This document shows positions 1 to 9,319 of a stretch of 64,000 nt of DNA, piece after piece (the first letter of the stretch is position 1; each line of letters starts with the position of its first letter). Location of the stretch: contig NZ_BDBS01000002.1 of NCBI RefSeq assembly GCF_001613105.1, positions 124,001-188,000 of the forward strand, given 5' to 3'. A program made the position numbers and the translations under genes. The notes beneath the pieces were generated by a model that was not told the origin of the DNA, did not search any database, and saw nothing but the letters and a program-made list of their open reading frames with translations. The stretch comes from Nocardia pseudobrasiliensis NBRC 108224. GTDB taxonomy: Bacteria > Actinomycetota > Actinomycetes > Mycobacteriales > Mycobacteriaceae.

Positions 1-379
1 CGAGCTGTCCGCGCCGGTGGTGATCGGCCGCGACCACCTCGACTGCGGTTCGGTGGCCTCGCCGTATCGCGAAACCGAGGGTATGGCAGATGGTTCGGAC
101 GCCATTGCCGACTGGCCGCTGCTCAACGCGATGGTCAATACCGCCTCGGGTGCGAGCTGGGTGTCGATCCACCACGGCGGCGGCGTCGGCATCGGCCGAT
201 CCATCCACGCCGGACAGGTCACCGTCGCCGACGGCACCGAACTGGCGGCGGAGAAGATCGAACGGGTGCTGACCAACGATCCCGGGATGGGCGTGCTGCG
301 CCACGTCGACGCGGGCTATGCTGAGGCCGATGCCGTCGCGCGCGAGCGCGGGGTGCGAATTCCGATGTGGGACAAATGA
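1..379 (+). CDS. hutU: Urocanate hydratase, C-terminal part (cut by window start)
   Basis: Urocanase converts urocanate to imidazolone propionate in cytosolic histidine degradation. About 125 C-terminal residues are visible, including the family's [17 protein letters not shown] segment near the bound NAD and the preceding [15 protein letters not shown] stretch. The reading frame is open to the left edge, so the protein is partial only because of the window boundary. Its TGA stop overlaps the ATG of the next gene (ATGA), which indicates translational coupling in a hut operon. The identity is firm. Confidence 0.95.
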   Translation, partial: ELSAPVVIGRDHLDCGSVASPYRETEGMADGSDAIADWPLLNAMVNTASGASWVSIHHGGGVGIGRSIHAGQVTVADGTELAAEKIERVLTNDPGMGVLRHVDAGYAEADAVARERGVRIPMWDK

Positions 380-1578
380 ACGGCGCGAACGGACTGCTCG
401 CCGAGATCGAGCGGGTGGGGGCGGACCGGTCGCGCGGGGGCTATTCGCGGCATGTGTTCGCTTCTGCCGAACTCGAACTGCGCGAGTGGTTCATCGCCGC
501 GGCGCGGGCGCGCGGGCTGACCGTGCACACCGACCGCAACGCCAATATCTGGGCGTGGCTGGGTGAACCGGGACCGAATGCGGTGGTGACCGGCAGCCAT
601 CTGGACTCGGTGCCCGGCGGCGGGGCCTTCGACGGGCCGCTCGGGGTGGTCAGCGCATTGGCCGCGCTGGATCTGCTTCGGGCGGAGGGCTTCTCACCGA
701 AGCGTCCACTCGCGGTGGTGGTGTTCGCCGAGGAGGAGGGCGGGCGCTACGGGGTGCCGTGTCTGGGATCGCGGCTGCTGGTGGGGACGCTGCCGCCCGA
801 ACGGGTGCTGGCGCTGCGCGACGGGGAGGGGGACAGTTTCGCCGACGCGGCCCGGGCGGCCGGATTCGACACCGATCATTTCGGCAGGGACGAGGAAACC
901 CTCGGTCGCATCGGCACATTCGTCGAACTCCATGTGGAACAGGGCAGGGGACTGGTTCACCTGGACGCGCCGCTCGCGGTCGGCAGCGCCGTCATCGCGC
1001 ACGGACGGTGGCGGTTCAGCTTCGCCGGACAGGGCAATCACGCCGGGACAACGCTGCTGGGCGATCGCCGCGATCCGATGCTGCCCGCGGCCGGATTGAT
1101 CGCGGCCGCACGGCGTCTCGCGGCCGGGGTGCCCGAGGCGCGGGCGACGGTAGGGCGGATCGCGCCGACCCCGGGCGGCACCAATGTGATCGCCTCGCGG
1201 GTGGACGTCTGGCTCGATGCCCGCGTACCCGAACCGGGCAGCGCGCACGATCTGGTGCGCGAGATCGCCGCCGAGGCGCGGGAGGCGGCCGAGCTCGAGG
1301 GGTGCACGGTCGAGGTCCGCGAGGAATCCTACGAGGGGACAGCGGCTTTCGATCCGGCGCTGCGCGACGAGCTGGTGGGGTTGCTCGACGGCGCGCCGGT
1401 TTTGCCGACGGGTGCGGGCCACGACGCTGCCGTGCTTGCGCCCTATGTTCCGACCGCGATGCTGTACGTGCGCAACCCCTCCGGCATCAGTCATTCCCCC
1501 GAGGAACACGCCGAACCCGCCGATATCGACCACGGCGCACGGGAATTGGCCCGGGTGCTGCGGAGGCTGGCGGGATGA
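376..1578 (+). CDS. M20-family amidohydrolase (allantoate amidohydrolase-like) in the hut operon
   Basis: A 400-residue di-zinc M20 hydrolase of the allantoate/N-carbamoyl amino acid amidohydrolase group. Visible metal-site elements are GSHLDSVP (His75) followed by GGGAFDG (Asp86), the acid pair in [17 protein letters not shown], and the terminal [12 protein letters not shown]is. The ATG overlaps the hutU stop and is preferred over an in-frame GTG nine bases upstream. Lying between hutU and hutF, with no N-formylglutamate deformylase (hutG) in view, it may remove the formyl group from the HutF product. That role is an inference; the family alone would suggest a ureido or carbamoyl substrate. 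Confidence 0.85.
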   Translation: MNGANGLLAEIERVGADRSRGGYSRHVFASAELELREWFIAAARARGLTVHTDRNANIWAWLGEPGPNAVVTGSHLDSVPGGGAFDGPLGVVSALAALDLLRAEGFSPKRPLAVVVFAEEEGGRYGVPCLGSRLLVGTLPPERVLALRDGEGDSFADAARAAGFDTDHFGRDEETLGRIGTFVELHVEQGRGLVHLDAPLAVGSAVIAHGRWRFSFAGQGNHAGTTLLGDRRDPMLPAAGLIAAARRLAAGVPEARATVGRIAPTPGGTNVIASRVDVWLDARVPEPGSAHDLVREIAAEAREAAELEGCTVEVREESYEGTAAFDPALRDELVGLLDGAPVLPTGAGHDAAVLAPYVPTAMLYVRNPSGISHSPEEHAEPADIDHGARELARVLRRLAG

Positions 1579-2870
1579 ACACCTACTGGTGCCGCCGGGC
1601 GTGGCTGCCGGACGGCGTGGCCGAGGGCGTCCGAATCGACATCGACGGAACCACTATCCGTTCCGTATCGACGGGTGAGAAGCCTAGCGGCACAATATTT
1701 TCCGGAATGGTCGTCCCCGGCTTCGCGAATGCGCACTCGCACGCCTTCCATCGTGCGCTGCGGGGCCGCACGACCGATGATCGGGGCAGCTTCTGGACCT
1801 GGCGGGAGCGGATGTACACCGTGGCCCAGCGGTTGGAACCGGAGTCCTACTACCGGCTGGCGCGCGCGGTGTACGCGGAGATGGTGCTGGCCGGATACAC
1901 CAGCGTGGCCGAGTTCCACTATCTGCACCATCCGGCCCGGGGCGGACGCTACGACGCGCCCAATCCCTTCTCCTACGCGCTGGTGGCCGCGGCCGCCGAT
2001 GCCGGGATTCGGCTGACGCTGCTCGACACCTGTTATGTGGCAGGCGGTTTCGGCAAGCCCACCGAGGGCGTGCAGCGGCGCTTCGATGACGGTGACGCCG
2101 AGGCGTGGGCGGCGCGGTTCGCCGCGTTCCGTCCGGTCGGCGAGCTGGTACGGGTCGGGGCGGCGATTCACTCGGTGCGCGCGGTGCCCGCCGATCAGAT
2201 TCCGATCGTGGTCGGGGCGGTGGGCGACCGCCCGCTGCACGTGCATCTGTCCGAGCAGCCCCGCGAGAACGAGGAATGCCGCGCCCACACCGGACGCACC
2301 CCGACCGAATTACTTTCCGCCGCAGGCGCTTTGACGCCGAATACGGTGGCCGTGCACGCCACCCACCTCGCCGACGCCGATATCGGCGCGCTGTCGGGCG
2401 GCTGGGCGTGTCTGTGCCCGAGCACCGAGGCCGACCTGGCCGACGGGATCGGCCCCGCACGACGGCTGGCCGAGGCGGGCACGCGGCTGTGCCTGGGTAG
2501 CGACGGTCAGTCCATCGTCGATCCGTGGTTCGAGATGCGGGCGCTGGAACTGCACGAACGACTGGCCAGCGGTCAGCGCGGGCGGTTCGACGTCGGCGAA
2601 CTGCTGCGCGCGGGCACCGGCCATGCCGCCTCCGGCTGGCCCGAGGTCGGCGCGCTGGCGGCGGGGCAGCAGGCCGACCTGGTGCACGTCGGCACCGAAT
2701 CCGTGCGTACGGCGGGCGCGGCCGGGCCCGGAATCATCTACGCCGCAACGGCTTCGGATGTGTCAGACGTCATGGTGGCCGGGCGCTGGGTGGTCCGCGA
2801 GGGCGTGCACGAGACCGTACCGGACGCGGCCCGGGTGCTCGAGCGCGAGATCGAGGCGCTGTGGTCGTGA
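1575..2870 (+). CDS. hutF: Formimidoylglutamate deiminase
   Basis: A 431-residue amidohydrolase-superfamily enzyme that deiminates N-formimidoyl-L-glutamate to N-formyl-L-glutamate plus ammonia. Metal-site motifs are in order: ANAHSHAFHRALRG near residue 55, HVHLSEQPRENEEC, AVHATHL and LGSDGQS. Length fits HutF. The ATG overlaps the stop of the M20 gene (ATGA), so an upstream open frame through that gene is not coding. HutF defines the five-step histidine pathway, in which formylglutamate must then be deformylated. Confidence 0.93.
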   Translation: MNTYWCRRAWLPDGVAEGVRIDIDGTTIRSVSTGEKPSGTIFSGMVVPGFANAHSHAFHRALRGRTTDDRGSFWTWRERMYTVAQRLEPESYYRLARAVYAEMVLAGYTSVAEFHYLHHPARGGRYDAPNPFSYALVAAAADAGIRLTLLDTCYVAGGFGKPTEGVQRRFDDGDAEAWAARFAAFRPVGELVRVGAAIHSVRAVPADQIPIVVGAVGDRPLHVHLSEQPRENEECRAHTGRTPTELLSAAGALTPNTVAVHATHLADADIGALSGGWACLCPSTEADLADGIGPARRLAEAGTRLCLGSDGQSIVDPWFEMRALELHERLASGQRGRFDVGELLRAGTGHAASGWPEVGALAAGQQADLVHVGTESVRTAGAAGPGIIYAATASDVSDVMVAGRWVVREGVHETVPDAARVLEREIEALWS

Positions 2871-2952
2871 TCCCGTGGTCGCGCTTTTATGATCGGCTGC
2901 TGCGGGTAGTACATCCGAGTCCTCTGCACCCAGATCGGAGCGCACCACGGCC

Positions 2953-4134
2953 ATGAGTGAAACCACGCTCGTCACCGGAATCGGCGAACTCGTCACCAAT
3001 ACCGAGGAATTCGGCACCCTGCGCGATGCCGCGGTGGTTCTCGACGGGGAGCGGGTGGCCTGGGTCGGCCGGGCCGACGCCGCGCCGGATGCGGATGTGC
3101 GCGTCGACGTGGCCGGTCGGGCGGTGCTGCCGGGTTGGGTGGACAGCCATACCCATCTGATCTTCGCCGGGGACCGTACGGCCGAATTCGAGGCGCGGAT
3201 GGCCGGACAGCCGTACGAGGCCGGGGGGATTCGCACCACGGTCGCGGCGACCCGGGCCGCCTCCGACGAGGTGCTGGCGCTGAATCTGCACCGGCTGCGC
3301 CAGGAGGCGCTGCGGCAGGGCACCACCTGCCTCGAGACCAAGACCGGATACGGGCTGACCGTAACCGACGAGAAGCGCTGCGCCGCACTGGCCGCCGAGG
3401 TGGCGGACGAGGTCACCTTCCTCGGCGCGCACGTGGTTCCCGATACCGTCACCGCCGACGAATACGTCGATCTGGTGTGCGGGCCCATGCTCGACGCCGT
3501 CGCCGAACACGTCGGCTGGATCGATGTGTTCTGTGAGACGGGCGCTTTCGACGCCGAGCAGTCCGCTCGGGTTCTGGCCGCGGGCCGGGCGCGCGGACTG
3601 GGTCTGCGTGTGCACGGCAATCAGCTGGGTCCGGGGCCGGGTGTGCGGCTGGCCGTGGAGCACGGGGCTGCCAGTGTCGATCACTGCACCCATCTGACCG
3701 AGGCCGATGTGGACGCGTTGGCCGGATCCGCCACCGTCGCAACGCTGCTGCCCGCCTGCGATCTGTCCACCCGCCAGCCGCTGGCTCCCGCGCGGCGACT
3801 GCTCGACGCCGGGGCGCGAATCTCCCTGGCCACCAACGCCAATCCGGGCAGCTCCTATACGACGGCCATGGCCTACTGCGTCGCGACCGCGGTGCTGCAG
3901 ATGAAACTGTCCATCGCCGAGGCGATTTGGGCCGCGACCGCGGGCGGAGCGCTGGCGCTGGGGCGGGATCTGCACGCCGAGGGAGCGGTGGGCGTCCTGC
4001 GGCCGGGCGCGCGGGCCGATGTGCACGTCCTCGACGCGCCCTCGGCGGTACACCTGGCCTATCGTCCGGGTGTGCCGCTCACCTGGTCGGTGTGGCATCG
4101 CGGGACGCAGGTGGTGATTCCCACGGCGCCGTGA
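2953..4134 (+). CDS. hutI: Imidazolonepropionase
   Basis: HutI hydrolyses imidazolone-5-propionate to formimidoylglutamate. At 393 residues the length is normal. The first metal pair is [12 protein letters not shown] (His66, His68), followed by RVHGNQL (His221) and DHCTHL (His244). The position normally holding the metal-ligand aspartate in the TDxNPG motif reads [10 protein letters not shown], giving Asn at residue 295. The gene follows hutF after 82 bp with the same orientation, so it is probably in the same operon or has its own promoter. ATG at 2953 starts the canonical N-terminus. Confidence 0.93.
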   Translation: MSETTLVTGIGELVTNTEEFGTLRDAAVVLDGERVAWVGRADAAPDADVRVDVAGRAVLPGWVDSHTHLIFAGDRTAEFEARMAGQPYEAGGIRTTVAATRAASDEVLALNLHRLRQEALRQGTTCLETKTGYGLTVTDEKRCAALAAEVADEVTFLGAHVVPDTVTADEYVDLVCGPMLDAVAEHVGWIDVFCETGAFDAEQSARVLAAGRARGLGLRVHGNQLGPGPGVRLAVEHGAASVDHCTHLTEADVDALAGSATVATLLPACDLSTRQPLAPARRLLDAGARISLATNANPGSSYTTAMAYCVATAVLQMKLSIAEAIWAATAGGALALGRDLHAEGAVGVLRPGARADVHVLDAPSAVHLAYRPGVPLTWSVWHRGTQVVIPTAP

Positions 4135-4137
4135 GCG

Positions 4138-4602
4138 TCAGTTGAGCTCGGCCGCGCCGACCTCGCGGGCGGCGTCCTCGCGCTGGGCGTGCTTGTTGTC
4201 CTTGGCGGCGTTCTGCGCGGCCTGGGCGACGAGCAGATCGCGGATCTCGACCAGCAGTTCGGTCTGGGTCGGCTCGACGACGGTCAGCTTCTTACCGCCC
4301 CAGCGTCTCTGCACGGTCTTCATCGGCAGAATGAGCACGAAATACAGCACGGCGGCGACCATGACGAAGTTGACGGCCGCGGTGATGATCGCGCCGAGCG
4401 AGATGAACGTCGCCGGTTTACCGGACACCAGCTGCACGCCGAGGCCGAACTGGCCGCTGCTGCCCAGCACCGCGAGTAGGGGTTCGACGACGCCCTTGGT
4501 GACGGAGGTGACGACGGCCGTGAAGGCCGTGCCCATCACGACCGCGACACTGAGGTCGAGGACATTTCCGCGCATGAGGAAGTCTTTGAACCCTTTGAGC
4601 AT
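4138..4602 (-). CDS. mscL: Large-conductance mechanosensitive channel
   Basis: A 154-residue MscL, the membrane-tension-gated safety valve against hypo-osmotic shock. It starts with the typical MLKGFKDFLMRGNVLDLSV amphipathic N-terminus and TM1 (VVMGTAFTAVVTSVTK), followed by a periplasmic loop and TM2 (AAVLYFVLILPMKTV). The cytoplasmic tail is helical and charged. It converges on hutI with three bases between the genes. Identity is secure. Confidence 0.95.
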   Translation of the reverse strand: MLKGFKDFLMRGNVLDLSVAVVMGTAFTAVVTSVTKGVVEPLLAVLGSSGQFGLGVQLVSGKPATFISLGAIITAAVNFVMVAAVLYFVLILPMKTVQRRWGGKKLTVVEPTQTELLVEIRDLLVAQAAQNAAKDNKHAQREDAAREVGAAELN

Positions 4603-4668
4603 GGCCTCGGAGTGTAGTGATGCCGTGCGACCGGAATCGGACAGGTGCCCGACGACTCGGTGAAGCTC

Positions 4669-6489
4669 TCAGTCGACGTGAAATGTGATCGTCGCCGCAA
4701 TCGCGTCGGTGCGCCCGGTCAGGGTGCTCATGATCAGCGGCGCACGCTGATTGTGCAGCAGCCGATAGCGGCGTCGGCGCGATTCGATGCGCGGCAGCAG
4801 CACGATGACCATGGTGTCGGCACTCGACAGCGAATCGGCGTATTCGGCGATCGGCTCGACCAGCCGCTCGCACGGGCTGTCGAGGACGCGCAGTTCCACG
4901 CCCGGATTCCAGGCACGCCAACGCTCGCGCAGCGATGCGGTGAGTTCGGCATCGACATCCACCGCGATCGGATGTACCTCGTCGCCCATGCGCCGGGCGG
5001 CCTCGAGCGCGCGCCGGGTCAGCCAGCTGACCGCCGCGATCGGCACCACCACGATCGTCTTCTTCGCCGAATCCAGCTGCGGGACAGGAATTTCGGTGCC
5101 CAACCCGAGATGATTCGCGACCTCCCGGTAGTAGTGCTCGGTGCGGTCGAACAGCAGCATCAGCGCCGGGGCGACGATCAGCAGGACCCAGGTCGTCGAG
5201 GCGAATTCGGCGAGGAACAGCACGATCGCGCCGCCGCCGGTCGCTATCGCCCCGAGACCGGCCAGCAGGACCTTCCACCGCCAGCGCGGGCCGTGCTCGT
5301 CGACCCAGTGCCGCACCGAGCCCAGCTGGGTGACGGTGAAGCCCACGAACACCGCGATGGCGTAGATCGGCAGCAATAATTCGACCCGGGCATTCGAGCA
5401 GGCCAGGGCCAGTGCCGCGAGGATGGCCAGGGCGGCGACGGCATAGCGGAACACCGGTCGTTCGGCGCGCAGCGCGAACAGATACGGCATCCGCCGGTCG
5501 CGCGCGAGCCTGCTCAGCAGCCTGGGCAATCCGGCGAATCCGGTATTGGCGGCCAGTCCGAGCGTCCCGGCGATCACCAGACCGGCCGCGTGGAACAGGA
5601 TTCCGGTGCCACAGGCCGCGGCGGCCAGCTGTGCCAGGATCGTCACCCCGTCGCGCGGGAATACCTGATGCGCGGCAATATCTTTCGCGATGCCCAGCAG
5701 CAGCACCGCCAGCAGCAGGCCCAGCATCAGTTCGGTGCGCCGGGCGCGGCGCGCGGCCGGTGGGCGGAAGTCCGGCGCGTGATCGGCGACCACCTCGAGT
5801 CCGGTCAGCGTCGAACCGCCCGCCGCGAGCGCCCGCAGCAGCACCCACGGCCCGATCACCCCGGGCAGATCGTGCAGATCGGCGGGTGTGCCGATTTCGG
5901 CGACCGGCTCGCCGCGCAGTAGTCCGGCCACGACGATCGCCGCGATCACCCCGATGTACAGCACCGTCGGAACCAGCAGCACCGCCGCGGATTCCGCGAT
6001 GCCGAACAGATTGAGGGCGGTCAGCGCGGCCAGCGCGATGAGCGCGGTCACCAGCCGATGGTCGGCCACGATCGGAAAGACGCTGCCCAGCACGGCCGTA
6101 CCGACCGCCAGGCCCAGCGCGACCGTGAGCACCTGATCGAGCACCGCCGCGGCCGCCGCGATCAGTCCCGGGCCGCGACCGAATTCGCGGCGCGCGATCG
6201 CATACGAGCCGCCGCCGTCGGGGAATACGCCGATCGCGCGCCGAAGCGACCACACCACCACCAGCAGCAGGACGGTCACCGCGATCGCGACCGGCAGGGT
6301 GTAGTCCAGACCCGAGGCGCCGACGGTGACCAGCACGGCCACCATCGCCTCCGGACCATAGGCCAGGCTGGACAGCGCGTTCAGCGACAGCGCGGCCACT
6401 CCGCCGAGGGCGGTGAACCGATGCGCGGCGCTCTGCCTTCGGCGCTCGCGGCGATCGGGGATGAGGTCCCGCTGGGCCGCGGTGTCCAT
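4669..6489 (-). CDS. APC-superfamily amino acid permease
   Basis: A 606-residue membrane protein with about 12 hydrophobic segments over residues 25-450. The first segment is a canonical APC helix 1 (LGGVAALSLNALSSLAYGPEA), and FPDGGGSYAIARREFG is an APC signature in the loop before TM3. The last ~150 residues are soluble. The substrate cannot be read from the sequence. It is separated from mscL by 66 bp in the same orientation. The ATG at 6489 precedes a short basic N-terminus. Confidence 0.88.
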   Translation of the reverse strand: MDTAAQRDLIPDRRERRRQSAAHRFTALGGVAALSLNALSSLAYGPEAMVAVLVTVGASGLDYTLPVAIAVTVLLLVVVWSLRRAIGVFPDGGGSYAIARREFGRGPGLIAAAAAVLDQVLTVALGLAVGTAVLGSVFPIVADHRLVTALIALAALTALNLFGIAESAAVLLVPTVLYIGVIAAIVVAGLLRGEPVAEIGTPADLHDLPGVIGPWVLLRALAAGGSTLTGLEVVADHAPDFRPPAARRARRTELMLGLLLAVLLLGIAKDIAAHQVFPRDGVTILAQLAAAACGTGILFHAAGLVIAGTLGLAANTGFAGLPRLLSRLARDRRMPYLFALRAERPVFRYAVAALAILAALALACSNARVELLLPIYAIAVFVGFTVTQLGSVRHWVDEHGPRWRWKVLLAGLGAIATGGGAIVLFLAEFASTTWVLLIVAPALMLLFDRTEHYYREVANHLGLGTEIPVPQLDSAKKTIVVVPIAAVSWLTRRALEAARRMGDEVHPIAVDVDAELTASLRERWRAWNPGVELRVLDSPCERLVEPIAEYADSLSSADTMVIVLLPRIESRRRRYRLLHNQRAPLIMSTLTGRTDAIAATITFHVD

Positions 6490-6572
6490 GGCGCGCGTCC
6501 TCCTCGACTGATGCTGAGCGATTGCTGATCAGCCTAGGGGGTTGTGGCACGCGGCGCGCTAGGCTCGGAATC

Positions 6573-7304
6573 GTGTCGATCGATGCGATGCCCGCGTATC
6601 GGGAACGGCCCGCGCGCGGTATCGCGGGCGCGGTGGTGTGGACCCGCGTGATCGCACCCGACGAGGACGCGCCCGTGCTACCGGACGGCTGTATGGATCT
6701 GCTGTGGCTGGGGGAGCGGTTGGTGGTCGCGGGCGCGGACAGCCGGGCCTACGCGCCGAGTGCCGCGGTCGCGGCCACGATCTCGGGCATTCGGTTCTAT
6801 CCGGGCGCCGCGCCCGCGCTGCTCGGCGTGCCCGCGCACGAATTGCTGGACCGTCGAGTCGAACTCGCCGACCTGTGGCCCGCGGCGCGGGTGCGGGCGC
6901 TGCGCGGAATCGTCGCGGGCGCGTCCGATCCGATGATCGGTTTGGAGCAGGCCGTTCGCCGCGGCGCGGATGCGGCCGAGCCCGCCGATCCCCGGCTGCG
7001 CCGGATCGTGACCCGACTGGCCGATGGCGCTACGGTGGCCGCCACCGCCGACGAACTGGGTCTGGGCGCCCGACGGCTGCATCGAATGTCGTTGGCGGCC
7101 TTCGGCTATGGGCCCAAGGTGCTGGCCAGGGTGCTGCGCATGCAGCGTGCGCTGGCGCTGGCCCGGGCCGGAACCCCGTTCGCGGAGACCGCCTTTCGCG
7201 CCGGATACGCCGATCAGGCGCATCTGGCGCGCGAGGTGCGGCAGCTGTCCGGGCGTTCCCTGGGACAGCTGATGGCCCGCGCAGGTCAGGACAGCGGGGC
7301 GTAG
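6573..7304 (+). CDS. AraC-family transcriptional regulator
   Basis: A ~243-residue regulator with an N-terminal sensor region of the type that begins LPDGCMDLLW and a C-terminal AraC helix-turn-helix. The second HTH is visible as FAETAFRAGYADQAHLAREVRQLSG. I start it at GTG 6573; ATG 6588 (MPAYRERP) is a good alternative. It diverges from the APC permease. Its 3' end overlaps the convergent VOC gene by 19 bp. The effector and target are unknown. Confidence 0.85.
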   Translation: MSIDAMPAYRERPARGIAGAVVWTRVIAPDEDAPVLPDGCMDLLWLGERLVVAGADSRAYAPSAAVAATISGIRFYPGAAPALLGVPAHELLDRRVELADLWPAARVRALRGIVAGASDPMIGLEQAVRRGADAAEPADPRLRRIVTRLADGATVAATADELGLGARRLHRMSLAAFGYGPKVLARVLRMQRALALARAGTPFAETAFRAGYADQAHLAREVRQLSGRSLGQLMARAGQDSGA

Positions 7305-7666
7305 AGGTCGACGCTGTTGCCGTCGGGATCGTGCACGGTGGCGTAGCGCTGGCCCCATACTGCGTCGAACGGTTTCAGCTCGCCGTGATATCCGGCCTCG
7401 GTCAATTCGGCGTAGAGGGAGTCGACCTCGGCGGGGCCGTCGCAGCGGAAGGCCAGGCCCATTCGTCCGGTTCCGCCCTGCCAGGCCGGATGGAATTCGC
7501 GGATGTTGTCCTCGGTATCGAGGGTCAGCCGGAAACCGCCGGGCAGTTCGGCCTCGACATGTCCGCCCATGGGCTCGCCGAATTCCAGGCCCAGCCGTCG
7601 ATAGAAGTCCTGGGCGATGCGCAGATCGGCGACGACCACGCCGATGACATCGAGTCGTGCAGTCAT
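7286..7666 (-). CDS. VOC/glyoxalase-fold protein
   Basis: A 126-residue single-domain vicinal-oxygen-chelate protein (glyoxalase/bleomycin-resistance fold). It has two beta-alpha-beta-beta-beta modules: MTARLDVIGVVVADLRIAQDFYRRLGLEFG and the terminal RYATVHDPDGNSVDLYAPL. The ATG at 7666 starts directly before the first strand; a longer frame to 7768 adds non-family sequence. The substrate is unknown. Tail overlap with the AraC gene makes mutual antisense effects possible. Confidence 0.85.
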   Translation of the reverse strand: MTARLDVIGVVVADLRIAQDFYRRLGLEFGEPMGGHVEAELPGGFRLTLDTEDNIREFHPAWQGGTGRMGLAFRCDGPAEVDSLYAELTEAGYHGELKPFDAVWGQRYATVHDPDGNSVDLYAPLS

Positions 7667-7812
7667 GGCCGCAACGCTAGGCCCGGGCGCGGCCGGGGTC
7701 TTGAACGAATCGGACACCGTCAGGATCACGTTTCGAGAACGTCTGGTCACAGAAAGCGTTCGGCACAAAATTCGCCACGAATATAGGTCGCAGTGCCGAG
7801 ACGAGGAGGGCT

Positions 7813-8820
7813 ATGGGGACCGATCAGACGCTGCTGCACCGATTCGTGATCGCGCAGCTCGGCACAGCCGGCCTGGCGCCGGATCGGTTGCTGCGCGAGT
7901 GCGGGCTGCCGGAATGGGCCTTGGACGGCCCCGGCGCGCATGTGCCCAGCGAGACCTTCTCGCGGCTGTGGGAGGTCGGCGAGCGAGCCCTGGACGATCC
8001 GAATATCGCCCTGCACGTGGCCAGCAACTATCAGCTGACCGCGACCAAGCTCTACGACTATCTGTTCTCCACCGCGCCCACCGTCGGCGCGGGCCTGGCC
8101 ACCTGCGGCCCGTACGTCAGCGCGGTCACCACCAATCACCGCTTCGATCTGGTGGCCGAGAACGACGCCGAGACCACGCTGTATCTGGACATGATCGAAG
8201 GCGACGGCCGCGCCCGCGACCACACCCAGCTGTGGGGTCTGGTGGCCGTGCTGACCCGGGCGCGGGGTTGTGTGCGGGGGCGGCTGGACCCGATCCGGGT
8301 GTCCCTGCGCCAGCGCGCCCCGCGCGATCTCGATGAATTCGTGCAGGTGTTCGGTACGTCCTCGATCGAATTCGGCGCTCCGGTCGATGCCATGGTCTTT
8401 CGGTCCGTCGATATGGATATGCCCCTGATCACCGCGGATCCCGTGCTGGCCGAGGTCCTGCGTCCCCTGGCCGCCGCCCTGCCGCCCCCGCCACCCCTGG
8501 ACCGGGCCTGGCCCGAACGTGTGCGCTCGGTCCTGTCCGAATTCTTCGACGACGGTGAGTTGTCCCTCGATCGGGTGGCCCGCCGCCTGGCCATCAGTCC
8601 CCGCACCCTGCAACGTCGCCTCGCCGAATCCGGCACCACCTGGCGCCGGGAACTGGATCGAGCCCGATTGGAACGAGCGGCCGCGGCGGGCCCGGTGACC
8701 CGGGAACGCCAGGCCGAACTACTCGGTTACGCCGACGCGGCCTCGGTCCGCCGGGCCGCGCTGCGCTGGTCGGTGGTCGCGCGTTCGCATCGCACCGACG
8801 AATTGGATCGGTCGCATTAG
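7813..8820 (+). CDS. AraC-family regulator with arabinose-binding-like sensor domain
   Basis: A 335-residue regulator of the OruR/ArgR-like AraC branch. Residues ~20-200 form the sensor domain, with LLRECGLPEWALDGPGAHVP and the SRLWEVGERALDDPNIALHVA stretch. The C-terminal HTH starts at LSLDRVARRLAISPRTLQRRL and ends in the second helix pair ELLGYADAASVRRAALRW. An AGGAGGGCT Shine-Dalgarno precedes ATG 7813. Its stop overlaps the stop of the convergent small ORF at 8817. The inducer is unknown. Confidence 0.86.
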   Translation: MGTDQTLLHRFVIAQLGTAGLAPDRLLRECGLPEWALDGPGAHVPSETFSRLWEVGERALDDPNIALHVASNYQLTATKLYDYLFSTAPTVGAGLATCGPYVSAVTTNHRFDLVAENDAETTLYLDMIEGDGRARDHTQLWGLVAVLTRARGCVRGRLDPIRVSLRQRAPRDLDEFVQVFGTSSIEFGAPVDAMVFRSVDMDMPLITADPVLAEVLRPLAAALPPPPPLDRAWPERVRSVLSEFFDDGELSLDRVARRLAISPRTLQRRLAESGTTWRRELDRARLERAAAAGPVTRERQAELLGYADAASVRRAALRWSVVARSHRTDELDRSH

Positions 8821-9008
8821 GAGCGCAGATTGCTCGCGGCGATATTCCAGAAGGTGCTGCGGTCGATCTCGCTGAAATCCCAGCTGTCGGCGATGGCGTG
8901 CGACGCTGCGACGATGGCGGGGACGTCGAAATCGTCCCGCGTGGCGGTGCCCTTGGCTTCCAGTTCGGCGATCACATAGGCGGTCGCGCTTTCGCAGGTG
9001 TTCGACAC
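8817..9008 (-). CDS. Small conserved-looking hypothetical protein
   Basis: A ~63-residue acidic protein (MSNTCESATAYVIAELEAKG...) predicted to be mostly helical. I choose GTG 9008 because a GGAG ribosome-binding site lies six bases upstream; the open frame continues to a TTG at 9020. No family is recognised. Codon positions look coding (G/C-rich third positions), and it sits in a gap otherwise without a gene on that strand. Confidence 0.6.
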   Translation of the reverse strand: MSNTCESATAYVIAELEAKGTATRDDFDVPAIVAASHAIADSWDFSEIDRSTFWNIAASNLRS

Positions 9009-9319
9009 GGTGTTCTCCAATCGGTCGCAGGAACTTACGGTCGATCACGGTTCGGGCGATGAGCCGAACCGACACCGCGGGCGTCCCGTCGCCCCGGGAG
9101 GCGGATCCGTCAGGTGGAGGGGAGACGGGTCCGAGGACGACGGGTCGGTGCCTCGCGGCGGGCACGAATGATGAGTCTTGTAGCTCGGCGATCGCTCGGC
9201 CAGCGCCGAACGCGCCACATTCGGGCAAACGCGCCAAGTTCCGACCCACCGCGGCGCGCGGGTCTGCCGTCCAGGCTACGGCACTGCTATCCGATTCGGT
9301 CGCAATGACCGGGCGATCC

